Notes: generated from the letters alone by a model not told the origin. A stretch of 59,739 bases of DNA from Dissophora ornata (GCA_025201705.1 MU616670.1:1-59739), one strand, 5' to 3'; counted from the first letter of the stretch, positions 33,987 through 46,591 are shown. A program made the numbers and translations.

Positions 33987-36671
33987 TTAGAGCAGCATGC
34001 TCATCGACACTGCAGCAACCAGCACAGCGAGGAAGCCAGCCAACGACTTGCCCGTTGCTCCACTGCTGCTGGATGATCCGCCGGTGCTAGTGGGCGTATC
34101 GTCGCCCTTGTTGTGCGTGGGCTTGGGAGGCGGGGTGACGCGATCTAACGCGCCGGGCTGGACTGTGAAGTTGAGCTGAGTCGCAACCAGCGCAGACATG
34201 TCGTGAATCCAGGTCTTGACACCGTACTCCATGTCTTTCGTGACATTGTCCAGGTTGTTGTTAAAGTCGTCGAACGTGTAGTTGTTGCTGATGCCAGGAC
34301 CGGTCCTCTGGATCGAGAGATCCCACTTGTAGTCCTCCGCCAACATCTGGTTGTACGTCATAATGCGGGGGAACAAGCCGTCGGGCTTGAAGGCCCAGCC
34401 GACGATGTCCTTGAGTGTCTGCTCAAACAGAGCGTTGATCTCCTTGTTCTTGATGATCAGCTTGGAGACCAAGGGGTGGTCAGGCGTAAAGTTGTAAAGG
34501 TTCTGGTACGTGGACAAGGTAGAGGTAGGGAAGCCGTCGCCAAAGGTGCCATCGAAATCCGTGGGAATCCACTGCCACTTGCCAGAGGTGCCGAGCTGGG
34601 CGTTAAAGTACATGAAGTAGTTTGAACCTGACATCCAGTAGTTGTCAAACGCTCCCGCAAGATACTCCAGTGCCATGTTGCGCAGGAACCCATCCAAATC
34701 CAAGCGCGTGTTGTTCCAGTAGCCGACAGGGTCCGGTGTGGCTACGGGGTCAAACGCCTGGAGATCAGCCATGAACTGGATCAATTGGTTCAGAGGCATA
34801 TCAGCGGGGTTGTTGCCAAGGTTGACATCAGCATACGCAGCGGGGTCGTAGCTCGAGTTGGTAGTACCCTTGTAGACGAGATCGGCTTGGTCAGTCAGCG
34901 TAGGAGCGTTCATCTACACAGACATGAAAGGACCAAAGTGGGTGCCGAAGGGATAGGTAAGTGACATTGTTGGATCGTAATAAATGCGATTTTGGTTACT
35001 TGGTGCTCGTGTTACCTGGATAAGGGAGCCAACGACTGCATTAGGATCGCCTCCGTAGATAGTCTGCTTGACAAACGACTTTTTGATATCATCGACCATC
35101 AAGTAAAGACCGACAGGGTTGTTGTTGACAAAGAGGCGCACGAACTGGCCCTACGTAAACCGAGAAGTATATAGAAAAGGAGAGTTAGGATCAAAGGCTG
35201 TGATAAACTACAAGGTCTCTGTCACTTCGATCACATGGCTTCCTCCTGCTACTTACCTGCTGGGTGGGCACACCCGCAGAGTTGAGCATGTCAATGTAGA
35301 CCTTCTCGCGCAACATGGTTGGGTCTGTCACCTCCGAGCGGAGCTTGAGGTTGGGTCGCGAGTAGAAACTTTGGTTATAGTTTGTATCGAACGACAGCTT
35401 GTAGGCCTGCTTTTGGAAGTCCTTGGAGGACTTGCCCGAGGTCTTGAACGAAATGTTGGTCTGCGAGTAAATATTGTGGCGATCAATCCAACGGAAGTTG
35501 ACCTTGACATCTGTGGCCAGGTTCGGGTTGGCATTCAAGGCAGCAATCTGGGAAGGGTCGGCAGTCAAGTGGATAGTCGCGATCTCATCATCGTTAAAGA
35601 CCTTGGTGTACGATGGCCACGTTGCAAGGTACGTGAATGGCACGTTTGGCAGGGTCCACTTGGTGGTCTGGCGCTCAAAGAACTCGTTGTACGTGCTTGT
35701 GTCGGAGCTATTGCTGATGGTGCGGGTGAAGTTCTCGGTCTTGAGGGCCGCGCCAGTGGGGTCCAGTTCGACATACTGGTAGACGGTGGCGGATGTCGTT
35801 CCGGGAACGACGCCGGACCAGACAGGGAACGAGGTTTCGTTGCTGGAGAGCTTGGTGATTGCACCGTTAACAGAAACACCGAAGCCGCCGTTAGTAGTAG
35901 TCGGGTATCCCACGACGTTGTAGGTGACTAAGTAGCAATGGAGAGACGCACAAGCGATGGCTCGAAGGTTAGCACATATTTCATACTGCGCCAGACTATT
36001 TACAGCAGTGTACGATCTGATTCGATGAGTTATTTGAGTTATTTGAATTGGGCAGTGCACAATGTAGGGCGAATAAATTAATGGGGAGGCTCTCGGATTG
36101 TGTCTGGAAACGATAGAAAGCAGCCACCATCGATCGCACAGATACAGAGCGGGAGACTGTGATGTATAGGAGTGTCGGTAACGAACAAAATCATGCAGAG
36201 GCAGCGACGTGCGCCATGCTGGCCAGACGATTGGTTGATGGCCTGGACGAGCATCAAGGCCTTTCTTTGTCTCTTCTCCAGGGGATAAGCAATTATGTCG
36301 AGCTCGTGTGGTCTTTTTGAGAGCACTGGATTTGTGCTTAATTTTGCGTTTTGTCATTTTAGCCGGGGTTTGTCGTTGTTGTGGGGCAGTTGATTGCTGG
36401 TCGTGTGGTGTGTCTTAAAAAAAAAGGGNNNNNNNNNNTGGCCTCCACCTAAAGTTGCTACCAGTAACAACGCTATGATCTCAATAGGATGAGTCGCGGT
36501 GTTTTCGCGCGCATCGGGAGCAGCGCGATGTCCGGAGACAGCTATTGCAAGGTAGCGATGGGTAAAAGCGAGTACTGATGATAGTGGGAGGTATGAATTG
36601 AACTTACTGTCGGCAAAGGCGACCGAGGCCAAGGCGACCAAGCCTGCCAGGCCAGTTAGGAGACGACCCAT
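33987..36671 (-). CDS. CotH-family GPI-anchored protein, copy 2
   Basis: Complete paralogue of the CotH gene at 28.7-30.6 kb. Four exons are read: 36671-36608 (signal peptide MGRLLTGLAGLVALASVAFA), 35927-35257, 35150-35016 and 34913-33987 (598 residues). Intron 1 (about 680 bases) contains the 10-N gap. Motifs: SGKSSKDFQKQAYKLSFD, YIDMLNSAGVPTQQ, GLYLMVDDIKKSF and IPTDFDGTFG. The C-terminus is Ser-rich then hydrophobic (SLAGFLAVLVAAVSMSMLL), typical of a GPI anchor. CotH proteins sit on the cell wall or spore surface; in Mucorales some act as host-cell ligands, but the Mucorales invasin peptide motif is not seen here. Compared with copy 1, an intron splits SLIQ / MNAP. The N gap means the length of intron 1 is unknown and exon 1 could in principle belong to a neighbouring copy. 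Confidence 0.88.
36429..36438. other. Assembly gap (10 N)
   Basis: Ten N bases follow an A-rich run. The gap sits in intron 1 of CotH copy 2, and its true size is unknown. Confidence 0.98.
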
Positions 36672-37797
36672 TTGAGGTTGCGATTGGCGAATAGAGGGAG
36701 AAGGATGTCGGTTGGGGGATATTTGAGGGGGAAGCGAGGAGTGAGGATGGGTATTTATGTGATAAAACGAGGAAACCAGAGAGGCGTGGAAGGGGGCGAG
36801 AGAGAGTGTGTGTGAGAGAGAGAGCGACAGCAAGGAAAGAAGAAGGGGGGGATGGAGGCGAGCACTTTTATGGCCTTGTCCCCGGTCAAAGACGATATCC
36901 CTGTCGCTATTCTCGTTTTCATCCGCCGCTCAACGATGCTGACCCAGACCGGGGCGAGGGCCCGACGGTCCAATATCCGCATCCTAACTTCTTTTAGGGA
37001 AACTTCTAGGCACACGACCGATCGACTGCACAGTAACCCACACCACACGACCTCCTTTTTGCCTTTCCCGGGCTCATCGGTACACAAAGGACTTTCCGCT
37101 TACCCTCGGATGTCGAGCGTAGTGGTAAAATTAGATCCTGGGTGTTACATGTACTAACATTCATGTTTTCCGAGTTTTTGTGAGCAGATGGGCGATACAC
37201 TACATCCAGCGCAGGCGTACAGTATTCTATTGCACCGTTTCAGTGGGACATTGGGGCAGCTCTTCCCAGCCTCTCGTCCACTTCTCGCGGTATGGAGCTC
37301 TGCACGGACTTGGCCCCCGCGGTGTTCTAGATCCTTGTGCACCATCCATCCATTTCCAGGGGTTGAACTACAGGTGCAAAGGCAGAGGCGCACTGCAATA
37401 AACGGCGTGAGATCCGGCGTACGTTTGGCGCTTGTGGTACGGTACTGTACACCTTGTTTATTCTCGACGCTATCGTCGTTAATAATAGCAGACGGCAAAA
37501 AAACACGCACACCAAACAAAGACAAAGTGTGTGCGGACTGAACACAACGCCCTGTGGGAAACTGCAATACAAGTCAATCAACGTTCCAGGTGCTTCCTCA
37601 GTTGATTAATGCATCACAACAGCACCAATACACCCACCGATACTATCACTTCCTCCATACCAGGGTCTTGATGGCATCACATCTCTCTCCACTTTCCTTT
37701 CACCGTACCCTTGTTGTCGCACGCGTCGGTCATCTCTCAAATGTGTGGTGTCTAACAGTTTTTTTTATTTGTAATCTCAACGATACTCACGTACCAC
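36672..37797. promoter_or_regulatory. CotH copy 2 promoter and ARP5 3' flank
   Basis: About 1.1 kb without a supported gene. Directly upstream of the CotH exon 1, the minus strand is CT-rich (36780-36840), as in highly expressed fungal promoters. Several open frames overlap on both strands near 37150-37580 but none has a conserved motif. Confidence 0.4.
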
Positions 37798-40700
37798 TCA
37801 CTCGCACCGCACATTGCCCAGGCCATGCTCCTTGATGTAGGCTCCACCATACTCTTCATACTCTTGCCTTGTCACCGAAATCTTCTGCATCCGCTCCTTT
37901 TCCCTCGCAACCATCGCCGCACCCCTCCACGCATCCAGCAGACAATCTTGCGCCGCCCGGACCTCATAGCCCCGCTTGTCCGGTGAGAATGGCAGGATTG
38001 ATCGAATAGAGTTGTCCAGTCTGTCGATCAGCCCTGGAATCTGAGCCATGCCACCTGTCACCACGATGTTCTGGACAAGGCGCTGTCGCGCCTGTGCATC
38101 AAATCGCTTCAGGACATCCTGCAAGGTCTCGATTAGCCCAGTCTGATCTAGTCCAATGATGCCTGGCTGGAACAGCACCTCGGGTACTCGGATCCGCTCC
38201 ACATTGACGTGGAGCTGGTATGTCTGCTCGAGTGAGAGGCCGACCGCAGGGTCATAGGGTCTCAGACCATTCGTGTAGTAATGAAGGAACGAGTTCTTGG
38301 GCGTGTAGGCGTTCATAGTGTGTTCCTCGAGAAAGTCCGGATCGTACTTCAGAAGCTGCTGCTCACAATCATTCAGTAGCGCTGCTTCCTCTTCGTCCTC
38401 CGAGTCATCCTCGCGGCTCTAGAAAGTGCACATCCAGAGAAGAAATATATGATATTCATGATGGATTAATGCCTTACACGTACTCATAGAGAGTTGATGA
38501 AGAATCCCGGACATCAAAAATCTTACGATTTCTCGGTAGACCATCCAGTCTTCATCATCTTGTCCAAAAGTATCCTCTAATTACGGATGGGATCAGGCAA
38601 GGTGCTGTCAGGACATGTACTAGAACGAGTAATAAACATCCTATTTCTGCTGTAGCTGGCACTAGAGCAATAGTTGCGCTTATTACCATCCTGTCCCTTT
38701 CTTTTCCTCTTTGCAGGGGGGCTATCGCTAGCTAGTGCGGCGATCGACTTCATGCGAAGCTGCGAGGCATGACTTCGGCGATCCGAAAGCTGTTCTCGCA
38801 GCTGCTTCTTGGCCTTGATTTTGTCTACCAACTCCTTCCTCTTCTCGTGCATTTCTGAGAGCCATTTCTGTGGTTCCTTTTCTCTCCTCTCTGCGTCTTG
38901 TCGAGCTATCTCTTCCTGCATACAAACAAACGAGAAATGGGAACGGAAAAACACCACATTATTATGAGTGCATAGCGTTCATTGATTTATCCTCAATGTT
39001 GCATAAATTTCAATTCTGAGACTCGGACTATACCTGAAGCGCTGCCTCTTCTGCTTTGGCAGCCTTGGCTCGCATCCGAGCGTCGTAGCTCGCCTTGAGC
39101 AAGCGCTGCTTCTTTTTTTCTTTCCGGTCTGCTTCCGACAATCCCTCATCTGGAACATCCACAAGAGGGAACGTTGGAGGTTCCTATTGTTCATCATAGC
39201 AGGGTCGGTCAGAAGTCAGGACAGCGCAATAGCATGTGAGTAAGTTAGTCATTACCCCTAAACATACCTTTTCTTCTTCCTCGATGCCGAGTTCCTTATT
39301 CCTCGCGCGCTTGATCGCTGCATCGGTAATCTTGATAGCATTTTCCAAGTCTGCCTCGTCTTTGAAACCCATCGCTTTGAGTTGTTCCTAAAGAGGACAT
39401 CGGATATTCGCTGAAATCGTCAACACTCATGGTTCAATTCAATAGTAAATAAATAAATAAAATCTTCTACTTACCGCCCACTCTGCCTTCTTTAGCGTTG
39501 GCCGGAGGTTCTTGACAGCCATATATTGCTCCAGATCCTGTTCTCTTTGAATTAACTACATGGCGCGGTACACAAGGCCGAGGTTATGTTACGGCGTGCA
39601 CTATTACTCAAACGTCCATCGTTTTTTTTTTTTTTTCTCAAAAATACCTTTTCGAGTCTAGCCTTGGCTGCTTGCTCTTGCAGTCGTCGTCCCTGCTCCT
39701 TTCGTTTGGCAGTCAATCTGGCCTGCTCTTCCTCTGATTTTTCTTCTACTACAGGCGCCACAAACGGAAATTGGATCACCCTGTCTTTCTTCTTGAATAC
39801 TTCCGGGTCCTCATATGAAGCCAATTCCTCCAGGTAGTCGTGGGCGACGTATGTGTGATTAATTAAAATAGTCTATTCCATTGGTACCAATATTAGCTTA
39901 CGTTAGGCGCAGCACATCAGATAAGGCTCAGCCTAAATATCCCTCCATGCTGTCGCATTACCTCGGACTGGGTGGTAGACATCTTCATTGGAAACGTAGG
40001 GTACTTCATCTGCATGAGCTTGAGCATATACTCGCTTGCAGGAACGCCTCCGTATGAGATTCTACCAATAAGGACCACGAGGATGAGTTATCGACTTTGT
40101 ACGCTTAATCCAAAAATTAAATAAACTCAGGTCACGAATGGAGAAGCGTACCTTTTGGCGTGTTCGAGGTAGACCTTGCCGCCAGATACTGGAATAACAT
40201 GCGAAAAGTGATGGCCTGCAGAAACAACGATGCCGTCTCTAGATCTCTCAGGTCCATTGGCGTATAGGCTGAAGAGCGAGTCGATTCCATATGTCACCGA
40301 TGGGACTTGATATGACTCGAAAAGTAACTCGGACATGACTAGCTCGAGAACAAGTACGAGATGCAAGGCCAAATGTGAGTGGGTATAAAAGCGAAGAGAC
40401 CTTTTGCACTAATCGTATTCGTTTGACTCCGGATTCGCTTGCTGCGTGATAGAACTGGCTCTTACGATTGCGATTGTATAACGGCACGCAGACAGGCTCC
40501 GTCATGACTAGAGGGTGGTCGATTTTCTCCGCATCAATACCCAACTTTACAAATATGTAGTCCAATACTGACTCCTAAAGAAACGCGATAGAAAGTGCTT
40601 GGTGAATGGCTGCGCGTTGGAGGATTTCATCTCGTTACTCTAGATGGCTCTGGCAACAGACATGGTGTATATTACCATAATTTCAGGGTTGCACATAACA

Positions 40701-41269
40701 GATCCGTCAAACGCTGTCCTGGCGTTCGACCTTGCATTCACATCTGAATAGACGTCGTTTCCAACATACGTGTTGGAAATGTTTGCCCTCCTGTCCTTGA
40801 ATTTGGCAATCTGGTTGTCGAATACCACTGCGGCCGACAGAAAAGAGACAGAAAGGAGACAGATAACGACCTTCTTGTTAGCTGATTTCTGCCCGGGATC
40901 TCGTTACTCCTGCTTCAATATCTCCCGAGATAAACCATGAAAACACATACGCCTTGGCTGATCCTCCGTCGCCCATCCTGCTCGGCATTGCCATGACCCT
41001 ATATCCAGAGAGATATTCAAACAAGCACAAGTCAGGGCAAATTTGAGCTTAGAGAAGTATGCTCAATATGACCGCGATCAATTTTCGCCAGCGTCCTGAA
41101 CTGTACCATTATCGATTACGAGTGGGGTGCCTGAGGATGCAAAGGATTCCTTGTAGTCAGAGTACTCTGGTGTAGGCGTGAACTGCTTCTCTGTCTGCAT
41201 TGGATAAAGCACGACATTGTCGTCGTCCACGTCCATGTCCATGTCCATGTCCACGTCTTGCTTGGCCAT
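37798..41269 (-). CDS. ARP5: Actin-related protein 5 (INO80 complex)
   Basis: Arp5 forms a module with Ies6 in the INO80 chromatin remodeller and couples ATP hydrolysis to nucleosome sliding. About a dozen short exons are read on the minus strand; the first are 41269-41107, 40998-40951 and 40827-40676. Blocks in order: TPLVIDNG + SWQCRAGWATEDQPR, LVFDNQIAKFKDRR, YVGNDVYSDVNARSNARTAFD, ESVLDYIFVKLGIDAEKIDHPL, MTEPVCVPLYNRN, MSELLFESYQVPSVTYGIDSLF, VVSAGHHFSHVIPV, then a Lys/Glu-rich coiled-coil insertion of about 250 residues (YLEELASYED onward). The C-terminus has MNAYTPKNSFLHYYTNGLRPYDP, RIRVPEVLFQPGIIGLDQTGL, NIVVTGGMAQIPG and DAWRGAAM. The large insertion and the VPEVLFQP block identify ARP5 over actin, ARP4 and ARP8. 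Confidence 0.93.
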
Positions 41270-41387
41270 GCTGGAGTGCAGATGCGATCAGCTTGATGCG
41301 CCCACTCCCCACCATGTCTGTCACTTGTGAGAGCACTAATGATACCAACTGTCGTGTGCACGAATTTCGAATACTATACGTCACTCC

Positions 41388-41408
41388 AACGCGTTCTATA
41401 ACGCGTTG
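41388..41408. promoter_or_regulatory. Paired MluI cell-cycle box-like sites upstream of ARP5
   Basis: Two AACGCGTT sequences stand 6 bases apart, about 120 bases upstream of the ARP5 ATG. ACGCGT is the core bound by MBF-type (Mbp1/Swi6) factors at G1/S genes in yeasts. The assignment here is by similarity of the site alone. Confidence 0.5.
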
Positions 41409-41587
41409 TGGCAACGAGTCGCTCTTGATTCTTTTACGGGGCAAGCATTTCTATCAAGTCTACGCGAGGTTTACAGGTTGTCTAAAAAAAGAGAACACGA
41501 CGATGAATATAAAACTTGTCCTCTTGCCAAAATCGCTCGGTCCAGAGGCAAAAACACGAGGCCCCAATGCCACATCGTTCTCCTTGC

Positions 41588-41595
<8 letters not shown>

Positions 41596-41630
<35 letters not shown>
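41596..41630. repeat. (CT)n microsatellite
   Basis: About 17 CT units in a row in the region upstream of ARP5. Confidence 0.95.
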
Positions 41631-41631
<1 letters not shown>

Positions 41632-42051
41632 CTACTTTCCCTCGTCTCTCTCGCACACCCTGACTTTTTCTTTGTTCAAGCACAACTTGATTTTCCTCTG
41701 TTCATAAAGCATATAATCTCTTCCTCGATCCTTCCAATCCAGCACAATGTCCAATGTTCCCCCCGATTGTTACATTGTCAGTGCGCGCGATACGTTCCTG
41801 CGGTACTTTTCTCGCTCCTCGCATAAAAGTGACTGCCAAGGAACGACTTTTAATTACCAGGTTTCATTTGACATAGCTCGGGCATTCTCAACGCCTGGGG
41901 ACGACCCACTGCCCATCCCGACACGCGATGGCAGTTTCGGGATACCGACCGTCCAAACGTCGTGTACTATTTCTAATTTTACTGAGAACGAGCCAAGGCG
42001 GAGACTTGGACCATTTTTATTATTTGGCTCTCATCAAGCGTATGAAAAGGG

Positions 42052-44929
42052 CTAGAAGCGCTGCCTTGGCCGCTTGTTGTTCAGACTTTTGCCTGGTAAT
42101 GCTTGAAAAGATGATTCATAAATAGTGATAACCTGCTGTAGCAGCTCAACCAACTTCTCTCCATGCGGTAGCGGCGCTGTCCGATCGCGTGTTGCCTCTA
42201 GATCACAGAGACGTTGCACAAGGCGGCGGAAGAGCATCGACGCCGCACTATCCGTGCTTGGTCTGACCTCTCCAGAAAGTTCTAGCGCGTCCAGTCCAAA
42301 ATCGGACTCGTGGTTCAACTGTTCTTCGCGGTGAAAGGTTATTTGAGGCATCTCCAGCTGCGCAAGGGCAATATGCTTGCAGCATATTGAATGCGAGCGA
42401 AAATACTCGCATGTGCAACTGGTGATGTGGCCGGTGTGGGACTTTTGGAAGTTGACTTCGACGTCGTATGCCGTCCCACGACGAGTGAAAGATTCCACAA
42501 TGAGCGTCGTGTCGGAGCTTTGGCTAATGCAATCACCTTCGTATCCCCGGGTTAACCTCGTTCTCAAGTGCTCCTTGGCCATGTCGGTCAGCTTGGGGTC
42601 ACTTCTCTGCGCGGAATTCATTCGGCCGACATAGCACTTCTGTTGGAAATGCGGAACAGTCATGACAGCAAGAACGTATATTACAGTGTCGACCCTCTGC
42701 TGCTGCTTGTCCCTGAAAAGATGGCGCTTGAGTGTATTGTGCCACGACTCGATGTAATCGTTGGTGTCAATGCCTGAATACGACGCATCTTGACGGTAGC
42801 AGATCATCCAATGTTGCTGCTTTTCATAGGCGTTATCCTTGTCGTCTTCGCCAAAGTAGTTCTTGTTCAAGTAGAGAATGAGCTCGTCATAGTTCGACCA
42901 CTTCACACGGAAGGAAGCAATGCGGGCAATAGCTTTCGCCTTGTCCTTCTCGTACAATATAGCACGAAGATCGGTCCTGGTCTAGCGCGAACATGGTAAA
43001 TTACACTTCATGGTCGAATGAGTCCACGTACGTGGCATTGTGCTATTGTACTAACCTCCGATCTTATCTCTACTCCGCGTGCAACAGGGAAGGCACCCAA
43101 ACCATGCATCCTGGTCTTGACCTCGCGATCCCATACTTTTAACACATGCCAGGCGCAGTAGTATAAAGGTACTCCTGGAAACACGCTCTTGACAGCCAGA
43201 ATCTCGGCATTGCCTTGATCAGTGATGATGGCATTGGGCTTGTAGTCGTATTCTTGATCGGGGAGAGAGAAGACGTCCTTCATCTTCTTTCGAATCGCCT
43301 CCAACCAGCTCACGATGATATGAACCTCGCAGCTCTTGGTGAGAAGGAAGGAAATGGGAATGCCAGTCCCTGTATCTCTGTTCTTTACGACCAATGTCAA
43401 GAGATTCGCCTTGTGCCTAGACAACATGTGGGGGAAACGATCAGAACATGTCGTGTTGTGAGAGCAACGCATACGAATTACAATACACACACGCACCCAA
43501 AGACATTGTGTGTGCCATCAAAGCATAGCACCCTGCCATGGGCTTCCAACTGTTCCAGCTGCCACAGCGAGGAGAATCCAAAATAAACACCGGATCGATC
43601 ATAGTACGTAAAGCCTTTGCTCGCTTCGAACTCCTCCATCCATTTTATGGCTGACAGAGTTGGGTCCGGGTCTTTCCTCATGGTTGCTGTTGTAATCTCA
43701 TGCCAAATGTTATAAACATCGTCGTACGTGACAAAGTCGTCTCTCGTCAGCTTCTGCCCGCCGCCGCGCAAAATTTGGGGGAACTTGTCGTAATCCATGG
43801 TGAGCTGTCGCATGACCCGCTCAATTGTCGATCCTTGCAAGATGAGACTCTTGATTGTAGCCTTAATGCTGGACGACTTTTGGCGGGATTCGATGTCCGT
43901 CAGACTGCCTAGGGTGTGATCGTGCTGATATCTGCATTCGATGTGGAAGGTGTCCTCCACTAAGCCATTCGCCAGTTCCTTCTTCATCGACCAAGTAGTT
44001 ATCGAAGCTAGACATCCTATCTTCATATCGCTCTTCCTATTTCTCGGCTTGCCTGATATTCCGCCCTTGACTCGGTTCTTGTGTTCTTTCGTCTTGCCAT
44101 GGCGTTGGCAATAGTAAGTCCTCCTTACGGAGCCGGTGTGAAAGCATTCGTGCGTGCCGCATAGAACGTACTTCGTGCTGATGCTCGCTTGATGCGCTTG
44201 AAGCCAGGGGAGGAACTCCGCCGCGGGAAGATAGAACTGCATCTTATTCTCTTCTAAGATCGAAAACCGCCAATCCTCGCCTGTAGGCTGCGATCCCTCC
44301 TTGAGTTGCGGTTTCTCAGCACGATATCGCCTGGCTGCACGTAGGATAAACGAGTCGCGATATAGTACCTCCCGCGACGCGTTCAGTTCTACAGCGCTGA
44401 GGTCATATGCAATTTTTTCCTTCAGTGGCTACGAAGATGAATCAGCATATTAGAGGCTGCCTGGATTCACGCGCTACGCACCAAGAGACTAAACATAGCT
44501 ATACATACCGTGATAGAGATGCCTCCAACTGCCAGAGTATCACCAGCGTCACCACTTGCATCATCCGCCGCAGGGCTTGAATCATCAGCATCGTTATCAA
44601 CCTCACAAGTACCGTTTATCGGGGTATCATTGGTTTCATCGACACTGCCTTCGGCTGTATTTCTATCGGTCGTTGCCAGCACCGCACCCTGAAGCATTTA
44701 GAATACGCGAACACCTAACGCGTTAGTGCAACACGATATAAAGCAAGCATATCCCCAACAAGCTAGCAAAGATACGCACAATCCGCCTGAGGGCCTTTAG
44801 AACTAACTGATCTATCTTCCCGCGGGATGCAGGGTCAAGGATGGGGATATCGTCACCGTCATCTCGGTGAACAGGTTCTTGTTCGGACGAGGTTGGTGGT
44901 TCATTGGTCACAGAGCTGGTGATGTCCAT
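42052..44929 (-). mobile_element. Mutator-like (MULE) transposase with SWIM finger, intact
   Basis: Five exons are read: 44929-44780, 44688-44509, 44428-43497, 43416-43056 and 42981-42052 (850 residues, no internal stop). The first 110 residues are acidic and disordered. Next is a Cys/His-rich DNA-binding-like region (LCGTHECFHTGSVRRTYYCQRHGKTKEH and IGCLASIT...HIECRYQHDH). The MULE catalytic core follows: Asp in RVLCFDGTHNVFG, Asp in NAIITDQGNAE with YYCAWHVLKVW after it, and Glu in DTNDYIESWHNTLKRHLF, giving a DDE triad. The SWIM zinc finger is ITSCTCEYFRSHSICCKHIALA (CxC, then CxH). The C-terminus is basic (NNKRPRQRF), a possible nuclear signal. Terminal inverted repeats and target-site duplications were not found by eye. 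It could be an active autonomous element or a host-adopted gene. Confidence 0.88.
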
Positions 44930-46591
44930 TGGAGGAAGCAGATAGTGGTTTGTTTTCTTTTTTTCTGGGAGTGACTTTTTATTCGCCTCTCTCTTCCTCC
45001 TCTCTCTTCCTCCTCTTTATCTTCCACACTCCATCCTCCATCCTCCATCCCCTCTTCCAATCTCATCATCCGCTTTTCTTGCAAAGGTAATGTAAGCTAC
45101 CGCAGTTCCCTGCCTTCTACACACGCTCATTGTTGGTAGTACAGGAAGCTGGAGTCCTTGATTGGTTGCGAGGTCGCGCCAATCGCCCTACTGAAACCAG
45201 GGTGCAAGTCCTTATTGGACAGGACATGCCGTCGATATTCTCCCCTGACCCTACGCAAAGTTTGTTCGACCTTGTCCCAAGCAGGATCTTCAACAAAATC
45301 TTAATGTAATGCATTGCTGTGTTGTACTTCGTGAAAGACTGAGCAAACACTGGCGAGTGCTCTGTGTCACATGGGGCACCCGTTTTTTTTCAACACAGTG
45401 TGGTGGTTGGACTCAATTCAGCTCGTTGGTTGTCCCCTCCTGTGGCGCTGTTGGACGGGACCCTGAGATGTCCGAGTCGCGTCGTGCCGTCCATTACCCT
45501 CCGTGGTGTCAATTTGTCGCAGAATGTTCTTCTATAAGCATCGCGCGGCTCTCTGACCATATGATATGCTTTCTTATTGTCTCCAACTGGTTGACGAGGG
45601 ACAAACCTCAAATCTGTCATATCACTGAGAAACGCGTACCAATGACGTCGGTGCCGCAGACGCGCCACACAAATGCCAACGCTTGGAGCCTTCAGCAGTG
45701 GCACCACATTTTCTTGAAGAGCTACCTCACCTATGGACTGTACAGAGGTGATACTATCTGCAAAAGGTTTCAGGACAGTACGCAGCACATTCGGGATGGT
45801 CCTCAGGTTCCTCAACTACTCAACTAATACGCAGCGTCGCAACCAGTCTTGCTGCGGCGAAGCAACGACGCTTTGACGACATTGTGGCTCAACAATCAGA
45901 GACTGAAAAACGCCAAGGAACCTAGTGAAATTTCGCGAAAGCGGCCACACTGATACCAACGCTGAACCAACAGTTGGAAGGCGGGCCATTCGACGAGACT
46001 GTCCAGCTCGACGCAAGCAACGGCCAGGACGGCGAGAAAGAAATACAGGAATGTTGTAAAGGTGAACGACGTCAACATTTCGCAGGATCTAGCTGACTGT
46101 CGCTCTCAGGCGATGTTGGCACTGGAACAGTTCGTGGACTTGGACATGCTGGTACTTAGGAATTTAATTTATACACGCAAAATGCTGCAGGACATCATGG
46201 GAAGGGTAGACAGGTAGTTAGGTTAAGTTGATTCAAATAGTGTGTTCGCCCAATACACTTTTCGTGCTGATCGTGGCTTGCTTGGAAATAATGATGGGTG
46301 ACGGCTGGTTTTTGCTGCTTTCGTACAAATAGTTAATTCCATCCCCAAATCTTCGACACGCGTTGCGCTGTAGAGCTTGCGCGTTCGCATCCCAAGTGTG
46401 TGAAAGGGACCTGTCATTGGCAGCATTGATCACTTTTCTTTTTATTGTTGCTCCTTACTTTATTTGTTCCCCCCCATTCTCCTCAGCAAGACAGCACTAA
46501 ACAGCAAGCGCTTTGACCGACCAACCTGCGGCTATAGCATCGACCACCTCTCATCCTCGTTTAACCAGAAAAAAAAACAACATCGCTAGCC
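44930..46591. other. Gene-poor stretch with degenerate sequence, RPN5 promoter
   Basis: About 1.66 kb. The first 150 bases hold CT-rich and CCTCCAT repeats (44990-45055). From 45300 to 46200 open frames of 140-170 codons overlap on both strands (plus 45309-45827, minus 45390-45815) without a domain I recognise. Near 46085-46215 a short readable piece resembles decayed coding sequence. I judge it degenerate, perhaps from a mobile element, but cannot name it. The last 150 bases are the RPN5 leader. Confidence 0.35.

Larger units (their letters stand above)
41270..42051. other. ARP5 upstream region and MULE 3' flank
   Basis: No supported gene. It contains the paired ACGCGT sites, a (CT)n microsatellite at about 41596-41630 and, further right, the 3' flank of the Mutator-like transposase. 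Frames such as 41747-42055 have no recognisable content. Confidence 0.4.

Noticed and set aside
44700..44740. CTAACGCGTTAG palindrome as a cell-cycle box
   Set aside because: It lies in intron 1 of the transposase, not in a promoter; a single site is not informative.
41800..45010. Terminal inverted repeats of the MULE (AAAAGTGACT near 41826 against AGTGACTTTTTA near 44971)
   Set aside because: The match is short and imperfect, with no 9-base target duplication visible.
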